From Gemmatimonadota bacterium (GTDB lineage Bacteria; Gemmatimonadota; Gemmatimonadetes; Longimicrobiales; Gaopeijiaceae): a stretch of 64,000 nucleotides of DNA. Shown here one piece after another: positions 17,871-27,700 of this stretch (its first letter is position 1; each line of letters begins with the position of its first letter). A program made the position numbers and the translations under genes. The DNA is taken from positions 124,001-188,000 of the forward strand of contig JAJDVT010000121.1 in assembly GCA_022826005.1 (NCBI GenBank). Reading direction: 5' to 3'. The notes beneath the pieces are model-generated. The model saw only the letters and a list, made by a program, of their open reading frames with translations. It made no database searches and was not told where the DNA came from.

Positions 17871-18812
17871 CTATCTGGAGCGGTCAGGAAGTGCTGCGTC
17901 GCACGGACCGAGTGGAGAATCTACACCAGCCGCGCAAAAGGTCTCGGTCACCCTGGCGGCGACCCAATCGGAAACGAGCGGATGGGGAAGCAACCCCCTG
18001 GCGTCCACGTACTCGAGCCCTTCGAGCACGCCGGCGTAGGGACCGAAGCCGAACAGGCGGTAGGGAATCACGACGACCCGGGTCCAGCGCTGGCCCATGC
18101 GGTCCACGGCGGCCCTGATCTCGCGCTCGGCCTCACTTCGGGGGCCTCGCCAGTCCTCCCGCAACGTCGCCACCGCCACCTCCGCCATGCCCGCCACCCG
18201 CAGGGCCGCGGCCGCCGTCTCCATCGAGGCGAGCACGCGCTCGTTCTGCTCCTCGGCGCCCATTCCGTGCGCGATGAGGAGCGCCCCCGTCTCAGAGGGG
18301 TTCGGGGCGTTGGCGAGAGCCCGCTCCACCATGATCTTCGAGGCCTGCCCGGAGCCCATCAGTCCCTGGTGGTCGAGGAGGATCCGGGGAGTGGCCGTGA
18401 GCGGTTCGAGTTCGCCCCCGTCCACCATGCGGTGCCCCATCATCCCGCGGGCCGGCGGGTCGCTGCGAAGGCCGAACAGGTACTCGGTCTGGTGCAGGAA
18501 GGACTCGGGCGAGATGAAGAGTCTCACCACGGCGACGATCCCGACCCCGCGCTCGTCCAGCGAATCCAGCGCGGCCTGCAGCGTATGCGGGTTGGCCATG
18601 CCGAAGGCGATGGCGAGCGGGAGCCGTTCGCGAAGATGGGCAACGGTCGCTTCGACCTGGCGGTTCCACTCCGGACCGCCGCCATGCGCCATCACGAGCA
18701 CTCCGGGGACATCGTCCTCATTGGCGGGTTGGCGTGTGGGCCCACCCGGCGACTCGGCGTCCAATGGAGCGCGACCCGGGGTGACGGCCGTTGGACATCC
18801 GTCAGGCTCCAC
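17871..18812 (-). CDS. CbiX/sirohydrochlorin-type chelatase family protein
   Basis: A class II chelatase-like protein of about 313 residues built of two similar halves. The first starts at VLVMAHGGGPEWN, the second at ALLIAHGMGAEEQNE, each with the metal/tetrapyrrole-binding His of the CbiX/SirB/HemH superfamily. These enzymes insert metals into, or exchange them with, tetrapyrroles in the cytoplasm. No other cobalamin or sirohaem gene is near; instead it heads a Fur-box operon with a HmuY-like protein and a TonB receptor, so a role in handling imported haem or porphyrin is inferred. The start is uncertain: the frame is open past the Fur box, and I chose the GTG at 18812 as a start between the box and the first motif. 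Confidence 0.75.
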   Translation of the reverse strand: MEPDGCPTAVTPGRAPLDAESPGGPTRQPANEDDVPGVLVMAHGGGPEWNRQVEATVAHLRERLPLAIAFGMANPHTLQAALDSLDERGVGIVAVVRLFISPESFLHQTEYLFGLRSDPPARGMMGHRMVDGGELEPLTATPRILLDHQGLMGSGQASKIMVERALANAPNPSETGALLIAHGMGAEEQNERVLASMETAAAALRVAGMAEVAVATLREDWRGPRSEAEREIRAAVDRMGQRWTRVVVIPYRLFGFGPYAGVLEGLEYVDARGLLPHPLVSDWVAARVTETFCAAGVDSPLGPCDAALPDRSR

Positions 18813-18897
18813 AGGAGAAGAGCCGTGGCAGTGGGCGGGCCGAGCGGGATCGAGCGAACGTGTCTTGCAGCGGGCGTTGGGACCATTATGAACGTCT

Positions 18898-18920
18898 TTG
18901 ATATTGAGAATCATTTTCAA
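18898..18920. promoter_or_regulatory. Fur box
   Basis: The 19 bases at 18900-18918 (GATATTGAGAATCATTTTC) match the classical Fur consensus at 16 of 19 positions and form an imperfect palindrome in an AT-rich pocket. It lies just upstream of the chelatase/HmuY/TonB-receptor operon on the minus strand and 157 bases upstream of the choice-of-anchor-B gene on the plus strand. Iron-loaded Fur bound here would repress the haem-uptake operon. Confidence 0.75.
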
Positions 18921-19076
18921 CACAGCGACCCGGAAGGTGTCGCCCGCGGACGGGAATGTCAAGCAGTCCGACCGAATGCCGCGCGGGAATCGTCAACGGG
19001 CTGGCAGGGGAGGCGTTCGCCCATAGATTCAACGAGCTACGCAGCCAGATTCCGACGATCCGGAGGAATTCCCGAA

Positions 19077-21413
19077 ATGCAGAGATCCGCAATAATCCCG
19101 ACCCTCGCGGCAGCGGCCCTGTTCGCGGCCCTCCCCGCCCCCGCCTCCCCCCAGGCCTTCGGCGGCTCCGTCCTCATCGCCGACGGCTACATCCTGGTCG
19201 GCGAGTCCGCCCACGAACGCGAGCCGGGAAGCGTTTGGGTATTCGCGCAGGTTGACAATGAATGGACCCGCGTCGCCCGGCTGGGCGGTAGCGGGGCTCC
19301 CGGCACCGGCTTCGGCAAGGCGCTGGCGGAATCCGGCAACTTCGTCTTCGTGGCGACCGGCGCCCCGCGAGGCGGGCAGGAGTACCCATCCTCCGGAACC
19401 GTCGCCACCTACCGTCTCGATGGGGCCGCGAGCCCGGTCTTCGAGCAGCTCCCCTGGATAAGAGCAGTCACCCACAACCCGGAATACGGGAATGTCATGG
19501 CAGCTTTCGGCAACCTGCTCCTGGTGAGCATGGGCGGGCTGCCTGACGGACACGCTATGGTGGTGCATCGGGTCGGAATGGACGGAGACTTGTCGGACGG
19601 CGAGATGTTCACCGTGCCCGAGTCCTTCGACCGGATGGGCTCGGCCGCGCTCGCGCTGGGAGAGGGCCTCGTGGTCGTCGGCGATCCCACGCAGAACGCC
19701 GTGCATCTCTTCGAGAAGCGGCCCGGCGAAGACGGCGAGTGGGAACCGGCCGGGACGCTCTCACATCCGGAAGCCCCGTCTCAGTCCACGTTTTTCGGTT
19801 TCTCCGTGGCCCTTGCGGGAAGCGAGGTGCTCGTGGGGCAGCTGCAGGAACCGGTCGTCTACCGCTACGCGAAGGTGGACGGAGTCTGGAGATCGGTGGG
19901 CGCGCTGGAGCCCGGGGACGACGAGATGCGACCGGGCTATGGACACTCACTTGCGACGGATGGCGAGACCCTGCTGGTGGGCGGCGCGCAGCGATTCTCC
20001 GAGTACCACCGCACCGAGAACTCCTGGGTGTTTGCGGGCGCCTCGCCGCCGTACAGCGCGGACGGCGCGCTGGCCTCCACCGGAGCCGGGCTGCACCTCG
20101 GGGACCAGACCGCCGTGCTGGCCGACCCGTCCGCCGACCACGGACTCGGTGCCGTGACCGTATTCTCCCGCGAATCCGGCGAATGGCAGCACGCGGCCCG
20201 TCTGGTGGCCGACCACGAGCCGCTCCCGGCGATCACCGGTGGCGAAGTCACCTGCGAGGACGGCGAGGCCGCCGGCTACGACTGCGATGAGGTGGACCTG
20301 CTGGCCTTCGTCCCGTGGGAGGAGCTGGGCGGGGCCCGGGGGGCGCGCCTCAACGACGTCTGGGGCTGGACCGACCCCGTGACCGGGCGCGAGTACGCGA
20401 TCGTGTGCCTGATGGATGGGACCTCGTTCGTGGACGTCACCGACCCCTCCAACCCCCGCTTCCTCGGCTACCTGCCCATGACTCCGGGCAGCCGGGCCGC
20501 CGTCTGGCGGGACGCCAAGGTCTTCAACAACCACGCCTTCATAGTGGCCGACGGCGCCGGCGAGCACGGCATGCAGGTGTTCGACCTGACGCGGCTTCGG
20601 GACGTCACCGAGCCCGAGACCTTCGACGCCGACGCCCTTTACACGGGCATCACCTCGTCGCACAACGTGGCGATCAACGAGGAGACGGGCTTCGCGTACC
20701 TGGTGGGTTCGTCCGGCACGGAATCCTGCGGCGGCGGTTCGCACATGGTCGACATCAACGACCCCCTCAACCCGGTCTTCGCGGGCTGCTTCGCGCACCC
20801 CAACACGGGTCGCGGGGGCACCGGAAACTCCCACGACACCCAGTGCGTGATCTACCACGGCCCGGACGAGGAGTACCAGGGCCGCGAGATCTGCGTGAAT
20901 TCGAACGAGACCGCGCTCTCGGTCGCGGACGTGACCGACAAGGACAACCCGGTCGCGGTCTCGTCCGCCAACTACCCCGCGATCGCGTACGCACACCAGG
21001 GATGGCTGACCGAAGACCACCGCTACTTCTACTCCAACGACGAGCTCGACGAGGTGAACGGGCTGGTCGAGGCCACCCGCACCCTGGTCTGGGACCTCGA
21101 GGACCTCGACGACCCGCTTCTGCTCACGGAGTACTACAGCGACACGCAGGCAACCGACCACAACCTCTACGTCCGTGGCAACCGGCTCTACATGACCAAC
21201 AACCGCGCGGGTCTGCGGGTGCTCGACATCACTGACCCGGAGAATCCGGTCGAGGTGGGCCACTTCGACACCACCCCGTGGAGCGACGACGCTGCGGGTT
21301 TCGACGGCACCTGGAGCGTCTACCCCTACTTCGAGAGCGGGACGGTCGTGATTTCGAGCCGCCGCGAGGGGCTGTTCATCGTGAAGCCGAGGGTGCGGCC
21401 GCTGATCGGGTAG
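19077..21413 (+). CDS. Secreted choice-of-anchor-B / LVIVD-repeat protein
   Basis: A 778-residue exported protein with a clear signal peptide (MQRSAIIPTLAAAALFAALP, cleavage near ASPQA). Residues about 25-370 form a beta-propeller with integrin-like repeats (FGKALAESGNFVFVATG, YGHSLATDGETLLVGGA). Residues about 400-770 carry LVIVD-type repeats (SFVDVTDPSNPRFLGYLP, MVDINDPLNPVFAGCF, LRVLDITDPENPVEVGHFD) as in choice-of-anchor-B proteins. Family members are surface or secreted proteins of unknown role. Cysteine pairs in CEDGEAAGYDCDE, SCGGGSH and TQCVIY suggest disulphides or metal binding. The ATG has GGAGGA nine bases upstream. It ends four bases from the converging peroxiredoxin gene. It may share the upstream Fur region, but the distance is large. 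Confidence 0.85.
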   Translation: MQRSAIIPTLAAAALFAALPAPASPQAFGGSVLIADGYILVGESAHEREPGSVWVFAQVDNEWTRVARLGGSGAPGTGFGKALAESGNFVFVATGAPRGGQEYPSSGTVATYRLDGAASPVFEQLPWIRAVTHNPEYGNVMAAFGNLLLVSMGGLPDGHAMVVHRVGMDGDLSDGEMFTVPESFDRMGSAALALGEGLVVVGDPTQNAVHLFEKRPGEDGEWEPAGTLSHPEAPSQSTFFGFSVALAGSEVLVGQLQEPVVYRYAKVDGVWRSVGALEPGDDEMRPGYGHSLATDGETLLVGGAQRFSEYHRTENSWVFAGASPPYSADGALASTGAGLHLGDQTAVLADPSADHGLGAVTVFSRESGEWQHAARLVADHEPLPAITGGEVTCEDGEAAGYDCDEVDLLAFVPWEELGGARGARLNDVWGWTDPVTGREYAIVCLMDGTSFVDVTDPSNPRFLGYLPMTPGSRAAVWRDAKVFNNHAFIVADGAGEHGMQVFDLTRLRDVTEPETFDADALYTGITSSHNVAINEETGFAYLVGSSGTESCGGGSHMVDINDPLNPVFAGCFAHPNTGRGGTGNSHDTQCVIYHGPDEEYQGREICVNSNETALSVADVTDKDNPVAVSSANYPAIAYAHQGWLTEDHRYFYSNDELDEVNGLVEATRTLVWDLEDLDDPLLLTEYYSDTQATDHNLYVRGNRLYMTNNRAGLRVLDITDPENPVEVGHFDTTPWSDDAAGFDGTWSVYPYFESGTVVISSRREGLFIVKPRVRPLIG

Positions 21414-21417
21414 CCCC

Positions 21418-22077
21418 CTAATCCGGCTGCGGCACGATCCTCATGTAGGGAAGCGGCTCCTCCCACCCGTCCGGATACTTCTCGCGCGCGGACTCGTTCG
21501 ACACGGCTGGCAGGATGATCACGTCGTCGCCGTCCTGCCAGTCGGCGGGCGTGGCGACCTGCTCCTTCGCCGTGAGCTGCACCGAGTCCAGGAGCCGCAG
21601 GATCTCGGAGAAATTGCGCCCCGTGCTCATCGGGTAGGTGAGGGTGGCCTTGATCCGCTTGTCCGGGCCGATCACGAAGACCGACCGCGCCGTCGCGTTG
21701 TCCGTCGGGGTGCGTCCGACGCTCGTGTCGCCCGCGCCGGCCGGCAGCATGTCGTAGAGCTTCACCACCTTCAGCTCCGGATCCCCCACCAGCGGGTAGT
21801 TGAGCGCGTGGCCCTGGGAGGCCTCGATGTCCTTCGACCAGGCGTGGTGGTCGCTGACCCCGTCCACGCTGATCCCCAGCACCTTGCAGTTGCGCTTGGC
21901 GAATTCGCCCTTCAGTCCGGCGACGGCGCCGAGCTCGGTCGTGCAGACGGGGGTGAAGTCCTTCGGGTGCGAGAATAGGATCGCCCACCCGTCACCGATC
22001 CAGTCGTGGAAGCGGATCGGTCCGTCGGTGGTCTCGGCGTCGAAGTCCGGCGCGATGTCGTTGATTCGGAGTGTCAT
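21418..22077 (-). CDS. 1-Cys peroxiredoxin (Prx6/AhpC-TSA family)
   Basis: A 219-residue Prx6-type peroxiredoxin that reduces H2O2 and alkyl hydroperoxides. The active-site loop is SHPKDFTPVCTTELG with the peroxidatic Cys near residue 48, preceded by the conserved Thr and Pro. The C-terminal extension DWQDGDDVIILPAVSNE followed by YMRIVPQPD is diagnostic of the 1-Cys/Prx6 group, which lacks the AhpC resolving Cys. It is cytoplasmic. The ATG at 22077 has AGAGG upstream; longer frames would add a non-conserved Pro/Arg-rich leader. It stands alone, convergent with the choice-of-anchor-B gene. Confidence 0.95.
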   Translation of the reverse strand: MTLRINDIAPDFDAETTDGPIRFHDWIGDGWAILFSHPKDFTPVCTTELGAVAGLKGEFAKRNCKVLGISVDGVSDHHAWSKDIEASQGHALNYPLVGDPELKVVKLYDMLPAGAGDTSVGRTPTDNATARSVFVIGPDKRIKATLTYPMSTGRNFSEILRLLDSVQLTAKEQVATPADWQDGDDVIILPAVSNESAREKYPDGWEEPLPYMRIVPQPD

Positions 22078-22284
22078 GGCGTGCCTCTTGGGAGTGGTTC
22101 CATGCTGGATGTTGGAAGGCGTCAGGACGCAGGTCATGATAGCGAAAAGCTCCGGGTGCGCCAACGCCGGGCGAGAGGCGGGCCGGACGGTCGGCCGCCG
22201 TCGCCAATGTGGTGCGGGGTTGGCCATCGGGCGGGCGGTTCGGCCGGGCTGGCGGCTGGTCGTCGCGCGGACCGTCCAGCCCGG

Positions 22285-22692
22285 TCAGCAGGTCCGCGGC
22301 ACCACCAGCTCCAGCCCCGTGTACCGGGCGATCACCTCGAAGTCGCGGTTGCGCGCCAGGAGGGGTCGCTGCGTCCGGAGGGCGGCCGCGGCAACCAGGC
22401 AATCGACGATCGACCGGATTGTGTAGCCGGCCCCGCGGCAGGTGCGGTAAAGGAGGGCGGCGTGCTGGAAGTCCGCCACCGAATCCGGGACGAGCACCTC
22501 GAAGCGGGACAACAGCTGCGTCAGCTTGAGAACGTCGGGTTCCGTGCGGCACCCCGCGAGCAGTTCCATCACGGCGGCCGCGGGCGTGGCGACGGGACGG
22601 CCGGCCTGGATTTCGGCATCCAGGCACAGGTCGAATGCACTTTCCGTTCTGCGCAGATACTCAACCCAGACGGAGGTGTCGACAATCACCAC
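22285..22692 (-). CDS. VapC-type PIN-domain toxin
   Basis: A PIN-domain ribonuclease of about 135 residues, the VapC class of type II toxins, which cut tRNA or rRNA. The acidic catalytic residues are visible: Asp in [11 protein letters not shown] at the N-terminus, Glu in VMELLAG, Asp in [12 protein letters not shown] and Asp in [10 protein letters not shown]. The GTG at 22692 (or the adjacent GTG at 22689) overlaps the antitoxin stop, so translation is coupled to the antitoxin, the normal arrangement for vapBC. It would be neutralised by the upstream-encoded partner. Confidence 0.9.
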   Translation of the reverse strand: MVIVDTSVWVEYLRRTESAFDLCLDAEIQAGRPVATPAAAVMELLAGCRTEPDVLKLTQLLSRFEVLVPDSVADFQHAALLYRTCRGAGYTIRSIVDCLVAAAALRTQRPLLARNRDFEVIARYTGLELVVPRTC

Positions 22693-23099
22693 ACATCGCC
22701 CGGGCTGCCCGCGCGCATCTCGTCGAGGTCCCCATCCCAACCATGGCCACGCATGGCGAGCGCCTCCTCCTTTGTCATCGGCACGACCGCCTGGCGGCAG
22801 ACCGCTTCCCTCGCGGCCGCGTTCCAGTCACGGAGACCGTAGCGCCTTCGCACCGCCTCCACGTCGCTCTCCAGGACTCTCACTTCCAGGTCGACGAACT
22901 GCAGGCCGGCGGATTCGGGCGCCTGGTACTTCGGACGAGCTTCGCGCACCGCTACGCCCCCCCCGCGCAGTTCACGCTCCCGGGCGGCGCGCAGCGTTCG
23001 CCGGACCCACGCCGATACGGTGACGCGGTTGCGCCGCGCCGCGTCCCGGATCTCGTCGAGTTCGGCTTCCGACAGCACCACTTGCAGTCTCTTACTCAT
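22686..23099 (-). CDS. VapB-type antitoxin with an N-terminal ribbon-helix-helix domain
   Basis: A 137-residue antitoxin. Residues 1-45 ([20 protein letters not shown] onwards to [10 protein letters not shown]) look like a ribbon-helix-helix DNA-binding domain. Residues about 75-135 ([20 protein letters not shown], then [18 protein letters not shown]) match the C-terminal half of VapB-type antitoxins that wraps the PIN toxin. Most such antitoxins are about 60-85 residues, so this looks like a fusion or duplication. The ATG lies next to a short palindrome that is likely its own operator. The last codons overlap the toxin start. Confidence 0.82.
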   Translation of the reverse strand: MSKRLQVVLSEAELDEIRDAARRNRVTVSAWVRRTLRAARERELRGGGVAVREARPKYQAPESAGLQFVDLEVRVLESDVEAVRRRYGLRDWNAAAREAVCRQAVVPMTKEEALAMRGHGWDGDLDEMRAGSPGDVW

Positions 23100-23105
23100 G
23101 GAATG

Positions 23106-23118
23106 AGTATACTATACT
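23106..23118. promoter_or_regulatory. Palindromic operator candidate for the vapBC pair
   Basis: AGTATACTATACT is a perfect 6+1+6 inverted repeat seven bases upstream of the antitoxin start, in an AT-rich pocket within GC-rich DNA. It probably overlaps the promoter and would suit autorepression by the antitoxin's ribbon-helix-helix domain. Confidence 0.5.
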
Positions 23119-23231
23119 TATGCTGGCGGAGCTACCCCTCAGCCCGATGGTCCGTGACCCGCGCCGCCCTGACCGGATAACGCGGCAGGGTACCGCGCCC
23201 CACGACGCTTACATTCCTCCGCGGTCTACCT

Positions 23232-24710
23232 CTATCGTTCGTCGGCGCCCGCAAGATGATCCTTCAGGAAGGCATTGCGGAATACTCCCCCAGGGTCGAA
23301 GTCGTCGCGCACCTGTCTGAACGACGGCAGTCCCGGGTACATCCTCTCGACATCGCTCCCGCCCAGCGGGAACCACTTCCCCCAATGGAGGCGGGCGCCG
23401 TGCGCGCGCGCCAGGACCGTGGCGATCAGGCGCGCGACCCGCTCGAAGGGCTCCCGCGGTTCGGTGTAGGTGATGAGGCTGATGGCGTACCAGTCCTCCA
23501 CTTCCGTACCGTGACAGGATGACATCGAGATCAGCGTGCCGTCCGGAAGGACGCGGCGAACGCAGATCGGATAGTGGTGGACGCAGGTGCCCCGCAGCTC
23601 GTCGAAGGCAGGTTGCATAGCCGTTTGCTCGATGTGTATCCAAACCTCGGGCGACACCTCGTACGCGGCGTCATCCGCCGCCCGCAGGATTTCGGTCACG
23701 AACTCCAGGGCTTCCGCAAGGTGAGCTCGCCGCACGAACATCTCCATCTCCAAATGGCGAAAGAGGTCGTGCCGCATCAGCAGCTGGCGGTCGCTGCGGT
23801 CGGTCACGCGCCACCCCGGCACGATGAACAGGCGGAGGAGGCGCCGGTAGAGCAGATGGACGAGCCGCCGACTCCGCAGCAGCGATGCGGTCAGCTTGAT
23901 CCCGAGGTGCAGCAGCACGTCGATCACCACAAGCCAGTAAACGCGGTAGAGGGCGGCGGCTCCGGTACGCCGGCCGCTCGCGGCGACCCTGCGGTCATGT
24001 ACCAGGTACTCCCAGGAGTGCGGAATGAGGTAGAACTGCTGCAGCGGCGCCCCGGGTTCCCTTTCCAGAGCTTCATCCAGGTCACCGACCCACACGCACC
24101 GCTCCCTGACGTAGTACTGCGGGACGCACCTGAGAGTGAGCTCCAGGACGACTCCGAGGGCCCCGACCGCGCACCGGGCAGCGCGCAACACAAGGTCCGG
24201 GTCGTGGCGCCCAGCGATCCCGGGCCCGGCCGAATCGACGGTTCGGACCACCGCGGCGCCCCCCGGCCCGTAGCAGGCGATCCGCAGCGCATCCACGTAG
24301 TGCGACATGGAGTGCCCCCCCGACCCGTGGGTTGCGGTGGCCACCGCTCCAGCCAGCGTCTGCCGGTCGATCAGGCCGATGGAAGGGAGCGTCAGCCCAT
24401 TCCGCTCCAGGTGTGCCAGCAGATCGCCGATGCGGCATCCGGCCCCGACCGTCACTCGCGCACGGTCCTCGTGCAGGCGAACTCGCCGCATGTGCCGCAG
24501 ATCCAGCAGCGCGTCCGGCGACTCGATCCCCCCGTTCCAGGAGTGCCCCGCTCCCACAACTCGCACAGTCCCGTCCCGGTGCGCTTCCAGAATCCGCAGA
24601 ACCTCCGCTTCGGAGCGGGGCCGGCAGAGAGCCGCGGCCGCAAAGCGGATGTTTCGTCCGAAGTTGGTTACGGTCTTGGGAGACTCACCGGTCATGTTGC
24701 ATGAGAGCAT
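23232..24710 (-). CDS. FAD-dependent sugar-lactone-oxidase family protein (ALO-like)
   Basis: An oxidoreductase of the D-arabinono/L-gulono-lactone oxidase type, about 492 residues. The N-terminal PCMH-type FAD domain shows VVGAGHSWNGG (its His is the usual covalent flavin site), ATATHGSGGHSMSHYVDALR and GALGVVLELTLRCVP. The C-terminal ALO domain ends with RLHWGKWFPL and DDFDPGGVFRNAFL, the conserved active-site segment. Family members oxidise sugar-derived lactones or alditols with O2 or another acceptor. A hydrophobic central stretch (about residues 275-330) is unusual and may give membrane association. No signal peptide. Start at the ATG of 24710, ten bases past the stop of the LRR-metalloprotease gene; an ATG five codons later is possible. 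Probably co-transcribed with it. Confidence 0.85.
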   Translation of the reverse strand: MLSCNMTGESPKTVTNFGRNIRFAAAALCRPRSEAEVLRILEAHRDGTVRVVGAGHSWNGGIESPDALLDLRHMRRVRLHEDRARVTVGAGCRIGDLLAHLERNGLTLPSIGLIDRQTLAGAVATATHGSGGHSMSHYVDALRIACYGPGGAAVVRTVDSAGPGIAGRHDPDLVLRAARCAVGALGVVLELTLRCVPQYYVRERCVWVGDLDEALEREPGAPLQQFYLIPHSWEYLVHDRRVAASGRRTGAAALYRVYWLVVIDVLLHLGIKLTASLLRSRRLVHLLYRRLLRLFIVPGWRVTDRSDRQLLMRHDLFRHLEMEMFVRRAHLAEALEFVTEILRAADDAAYEVSPEVWIHIEQTAMQPAFDELRGTCVHHYPICVRRVLPDGTLISMSSCHGTEVEDWYAISLITYTEPREPFERVARLIATVLARAHGARLHWGKWFPLGGSDVERMYPGLPSFRQVRDDFDPGGVFRNAFLKDHLAGADER

Positions 24711-24720
24711 CCGATACGCG

Positions 24721-27700
24721 TCAGCGTCGCCTCTCCACTGCCGCCGGAACGCCCCGGCTGAAGAGTACCTCCACACTCCCGGTCGCACCTGCCACCTCCG
24801 CGGCTCTCGTCGCGTCCGCGGCGAGCAGACCGCCCGCAATCGCGCGGGCCTGCAGGGCATCGGCGCCACGCAGGACCCCACGCACCTGGCCGCTCTCGGG
24901 ATCGCGCACGATGGCCATCGGCCGATCCGTCTCCAGATCCAGACTGGCCGCCCCGCCCGGCCCGGCAAGGATGACGCTCGCCAGGGCGCCTGCCCACTCG
25001 GCCCGCACGGGCAGCGCAATGGCAAAGGAGGATCTCCCGTCGGTGTCGGCCATCTCCATCATGCCGAAGCTCACCGAGAACAGTACCTCCCCGCCGGCGG
25101 AACGGCCGATGAGCTCGTATTCGCCGGGGACCCCCGGCACGCTGGGCGGCGCATCCACCAGGAAGGCGGGTTCCAGGAACGGCTTGCCGTCCGCGGCGGC
25201 CCCTCCCCAGAGGAGAATCGTCCGCGTTGGCCCGTCGTTTCGAGCACTTGCATCCGCGGCGACATTCGCCGCGCCGGCACGCCGATGGCCCAGGGCTCTG
25301 ACAAAGCTGTAGTCACTCACCCAGGCGGGAGGGCCGCAATAGCTCATCAAGTCAGGCATATCCGGCGGTACAAGCGCACCACCATTGCGCGGGTCGTATC
25401 CCCAGACGCCGATCGACCCGTTGAGATGGGGAAACGCCTGGTCGGGGCCCGCGGCACCCCCGCACGGCGCGTGGGCAAGATTGAGGTTGTGCCCCAGTTC
25501 ATGTGCCACCACAAGAGGATCGGCTGCCGAGAAACCGACGCGGCCGGGAACGTAGGCGACCCCCGACTGTCCCCCGACAACCCGCTCCTCCATGATGCCC
25601 ATGTAGTAGCCGCGTCCGCCCTCCAATCGATAAGCCATAAGGGTCTCGAGCAGCAGGTCGACCGGGTCGTTGGTCGAGGTCAGAATGGGTTGGTGTGCGT
25701 TCACGTTGAAGCCGGAAATCGGGAGCTGCGTATACGCGTCCCAGAGCATCTCGTTCGCCTGCTCCTCCGCCGCCATGGCCAAGGCGATCTCCACGATCGT
25801 GGAATCCGGCCCCCGCACGAACAGGAACGGGACGACCGTGAGGTCCAGGGGCGGCACGGTCTTCACGAGTACCGGTGCGCGGCCCTCCTCGGGAATCCGC
25901 TTCGCCACACCCAGCCCGGAAGGCAGGATGCTGTCGGGATCGATCTCGATCACCATCTCGAGTCCCGGCTGCACCACCGACCCCGGAATCCACCGGTTCG
26001 CCGACTTTGCGAGGTCACCCTCGGCGTCCCCGAAATCGGTTGGGATCGGGGTCTCCGAGCCCGGGATGTCGGCGACGTACGTCTTTGCGCCGTCCAGAAA
26101 GAAGGTCGCCCGTGCACGGGGGATGTGTTCGGTCGTAGCGCCCGGGGCCGTCACGAACACCCGGAGGAGGGCCGCCCTGTTCGCCACCAGGGGAACCGGG
26201 ACCGCGAGCGACTGCACCGCCTGGGTCAGGTACGCCCGCGAACCGGCCTCCGACCCGCAGGGTCCGACCTGCGCATGCTTTACCCACGCCAGCCAGCCTT
26301 GAAAGCGGGCATCGGTGGAGGCGCAAAGGCCGGTCCCGGTCACGACCAGTTCCTCCAGCGGAGGAAGATCCGCCAGGTTCGAGGGGAGCGGGCCGCGCAG
26401 GTCGGAGTTGTTGCTCAGGTTCATGCGCCTCAGGCTGATCATGTCCCTTCCGATCTCGGGCGGCAGTGTGCCCGAGAGCTGGTTGCCCATGAGCCAGAGG
26501 AACCGCAGTCGCGACAGGTTGACAAGTGCGGAAGGGATGGCTCCCGAGAGTTCATTCCCATCGAGCCGCAGCCGCACCAGGGTGGACAGGTTGCCCAGTC
26601 GCGGGGGAATCGGCCCCGTCAGCCCATTCCCGAAGAGCTCCAGCCGGGTCAGCCTGGACAGGTTGCCCAGTTCAGGGGGAATCCGTCCCGTCAGGCGGTT
26701 ACCTCCGAGGTTCATTATCGAAAGGTTGAACAACCAGCCCATCTCGGCCGGGATTGATCCTGTCAGTCTGTTCTCGTCGAGTCTCAGTTGAGTCAGGTTG
26801 GACAGGCCGCGCAGCCTGCCGGGGATCGGTCCCGTCAATTCATTGTTGTCGAGGTATAACAGTCTGAGCCTCGCCAGCCGCCCCAGTTCAGGGGGAATGG
26901 GTCCCGTGAGCTCGTTTCTGCCGAGGTACAGTTCGTCGAGTCCGGACAGGTCGCCCAGCTCCGCGGGAATCGACCCCGTAAGCCGGTTGACGGCGAGGTT
27001 GAGCCGCTGCAAAACGGACAGCTGGCCCAGCTGTTCCGGGATCGGTCCCGTCAGCGCGTTCCCCCAGAGATCCAGATACCTCAAGTCGGAAAGGTTGCCC
27101 AGCTCAGGAGGGATCGGTCCAGTAAGCGCGTTCTGGGGCAGGGCCAGCAGCAAAAGGCGCGACAGGTTTCCCAGTTCGGGGGGAATCGGTCCCGTCAGGT
27201 CGTTTCCGTCGAGGTACAGGATCGCCAGGCGCGACAAACGGCCCAGCGCGGGCGGGATACTTCCCGCCAGGTCGTTCTGGCCGAGGATCAGCCGTACGAG
27301 TCCGGACAGGCTGGCCAACTCGGGCGGGATAGGCCCCGCGAGGCTGTTCCAGCTCAGGTTCAGATGCGCCAGGGCGGAAAGGTGTGCCAGTTCGCCCGGG
27401 ATCCGACCGGTCAGGTTGTTGCCAAACAGACTCAGCTCGACAACGCGGCCTTCTCCGCTCGTGGCCACGCCAAACCATTCGGCGAGGGGGCGGTCGGACA
27501 GCCAGTTGGCGTTGTTGGTCCAGCGCGCGCCGCCGGTGACCTCGTACAGGATCTCCAGGACCTCCCGGTCGGAGAGCGGAGGACAATCCAGCCCCGAGCC
27601 TTCCCAGGACGGGATGGAGGCGAGCCAGTCGCGAAAGTCCCCGTCGCGGGGAACGCACAACCCGGTCCCGTCGTAGCGGAACTCCCGCAGCGACAGCAGG

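Noticed and set aside
24307..26757. 816-codon plus-strand frame opposite the LRR protease
   Set aside because: Its apparent repeats are the mirror of the leucine-rich repeats on the other strand.
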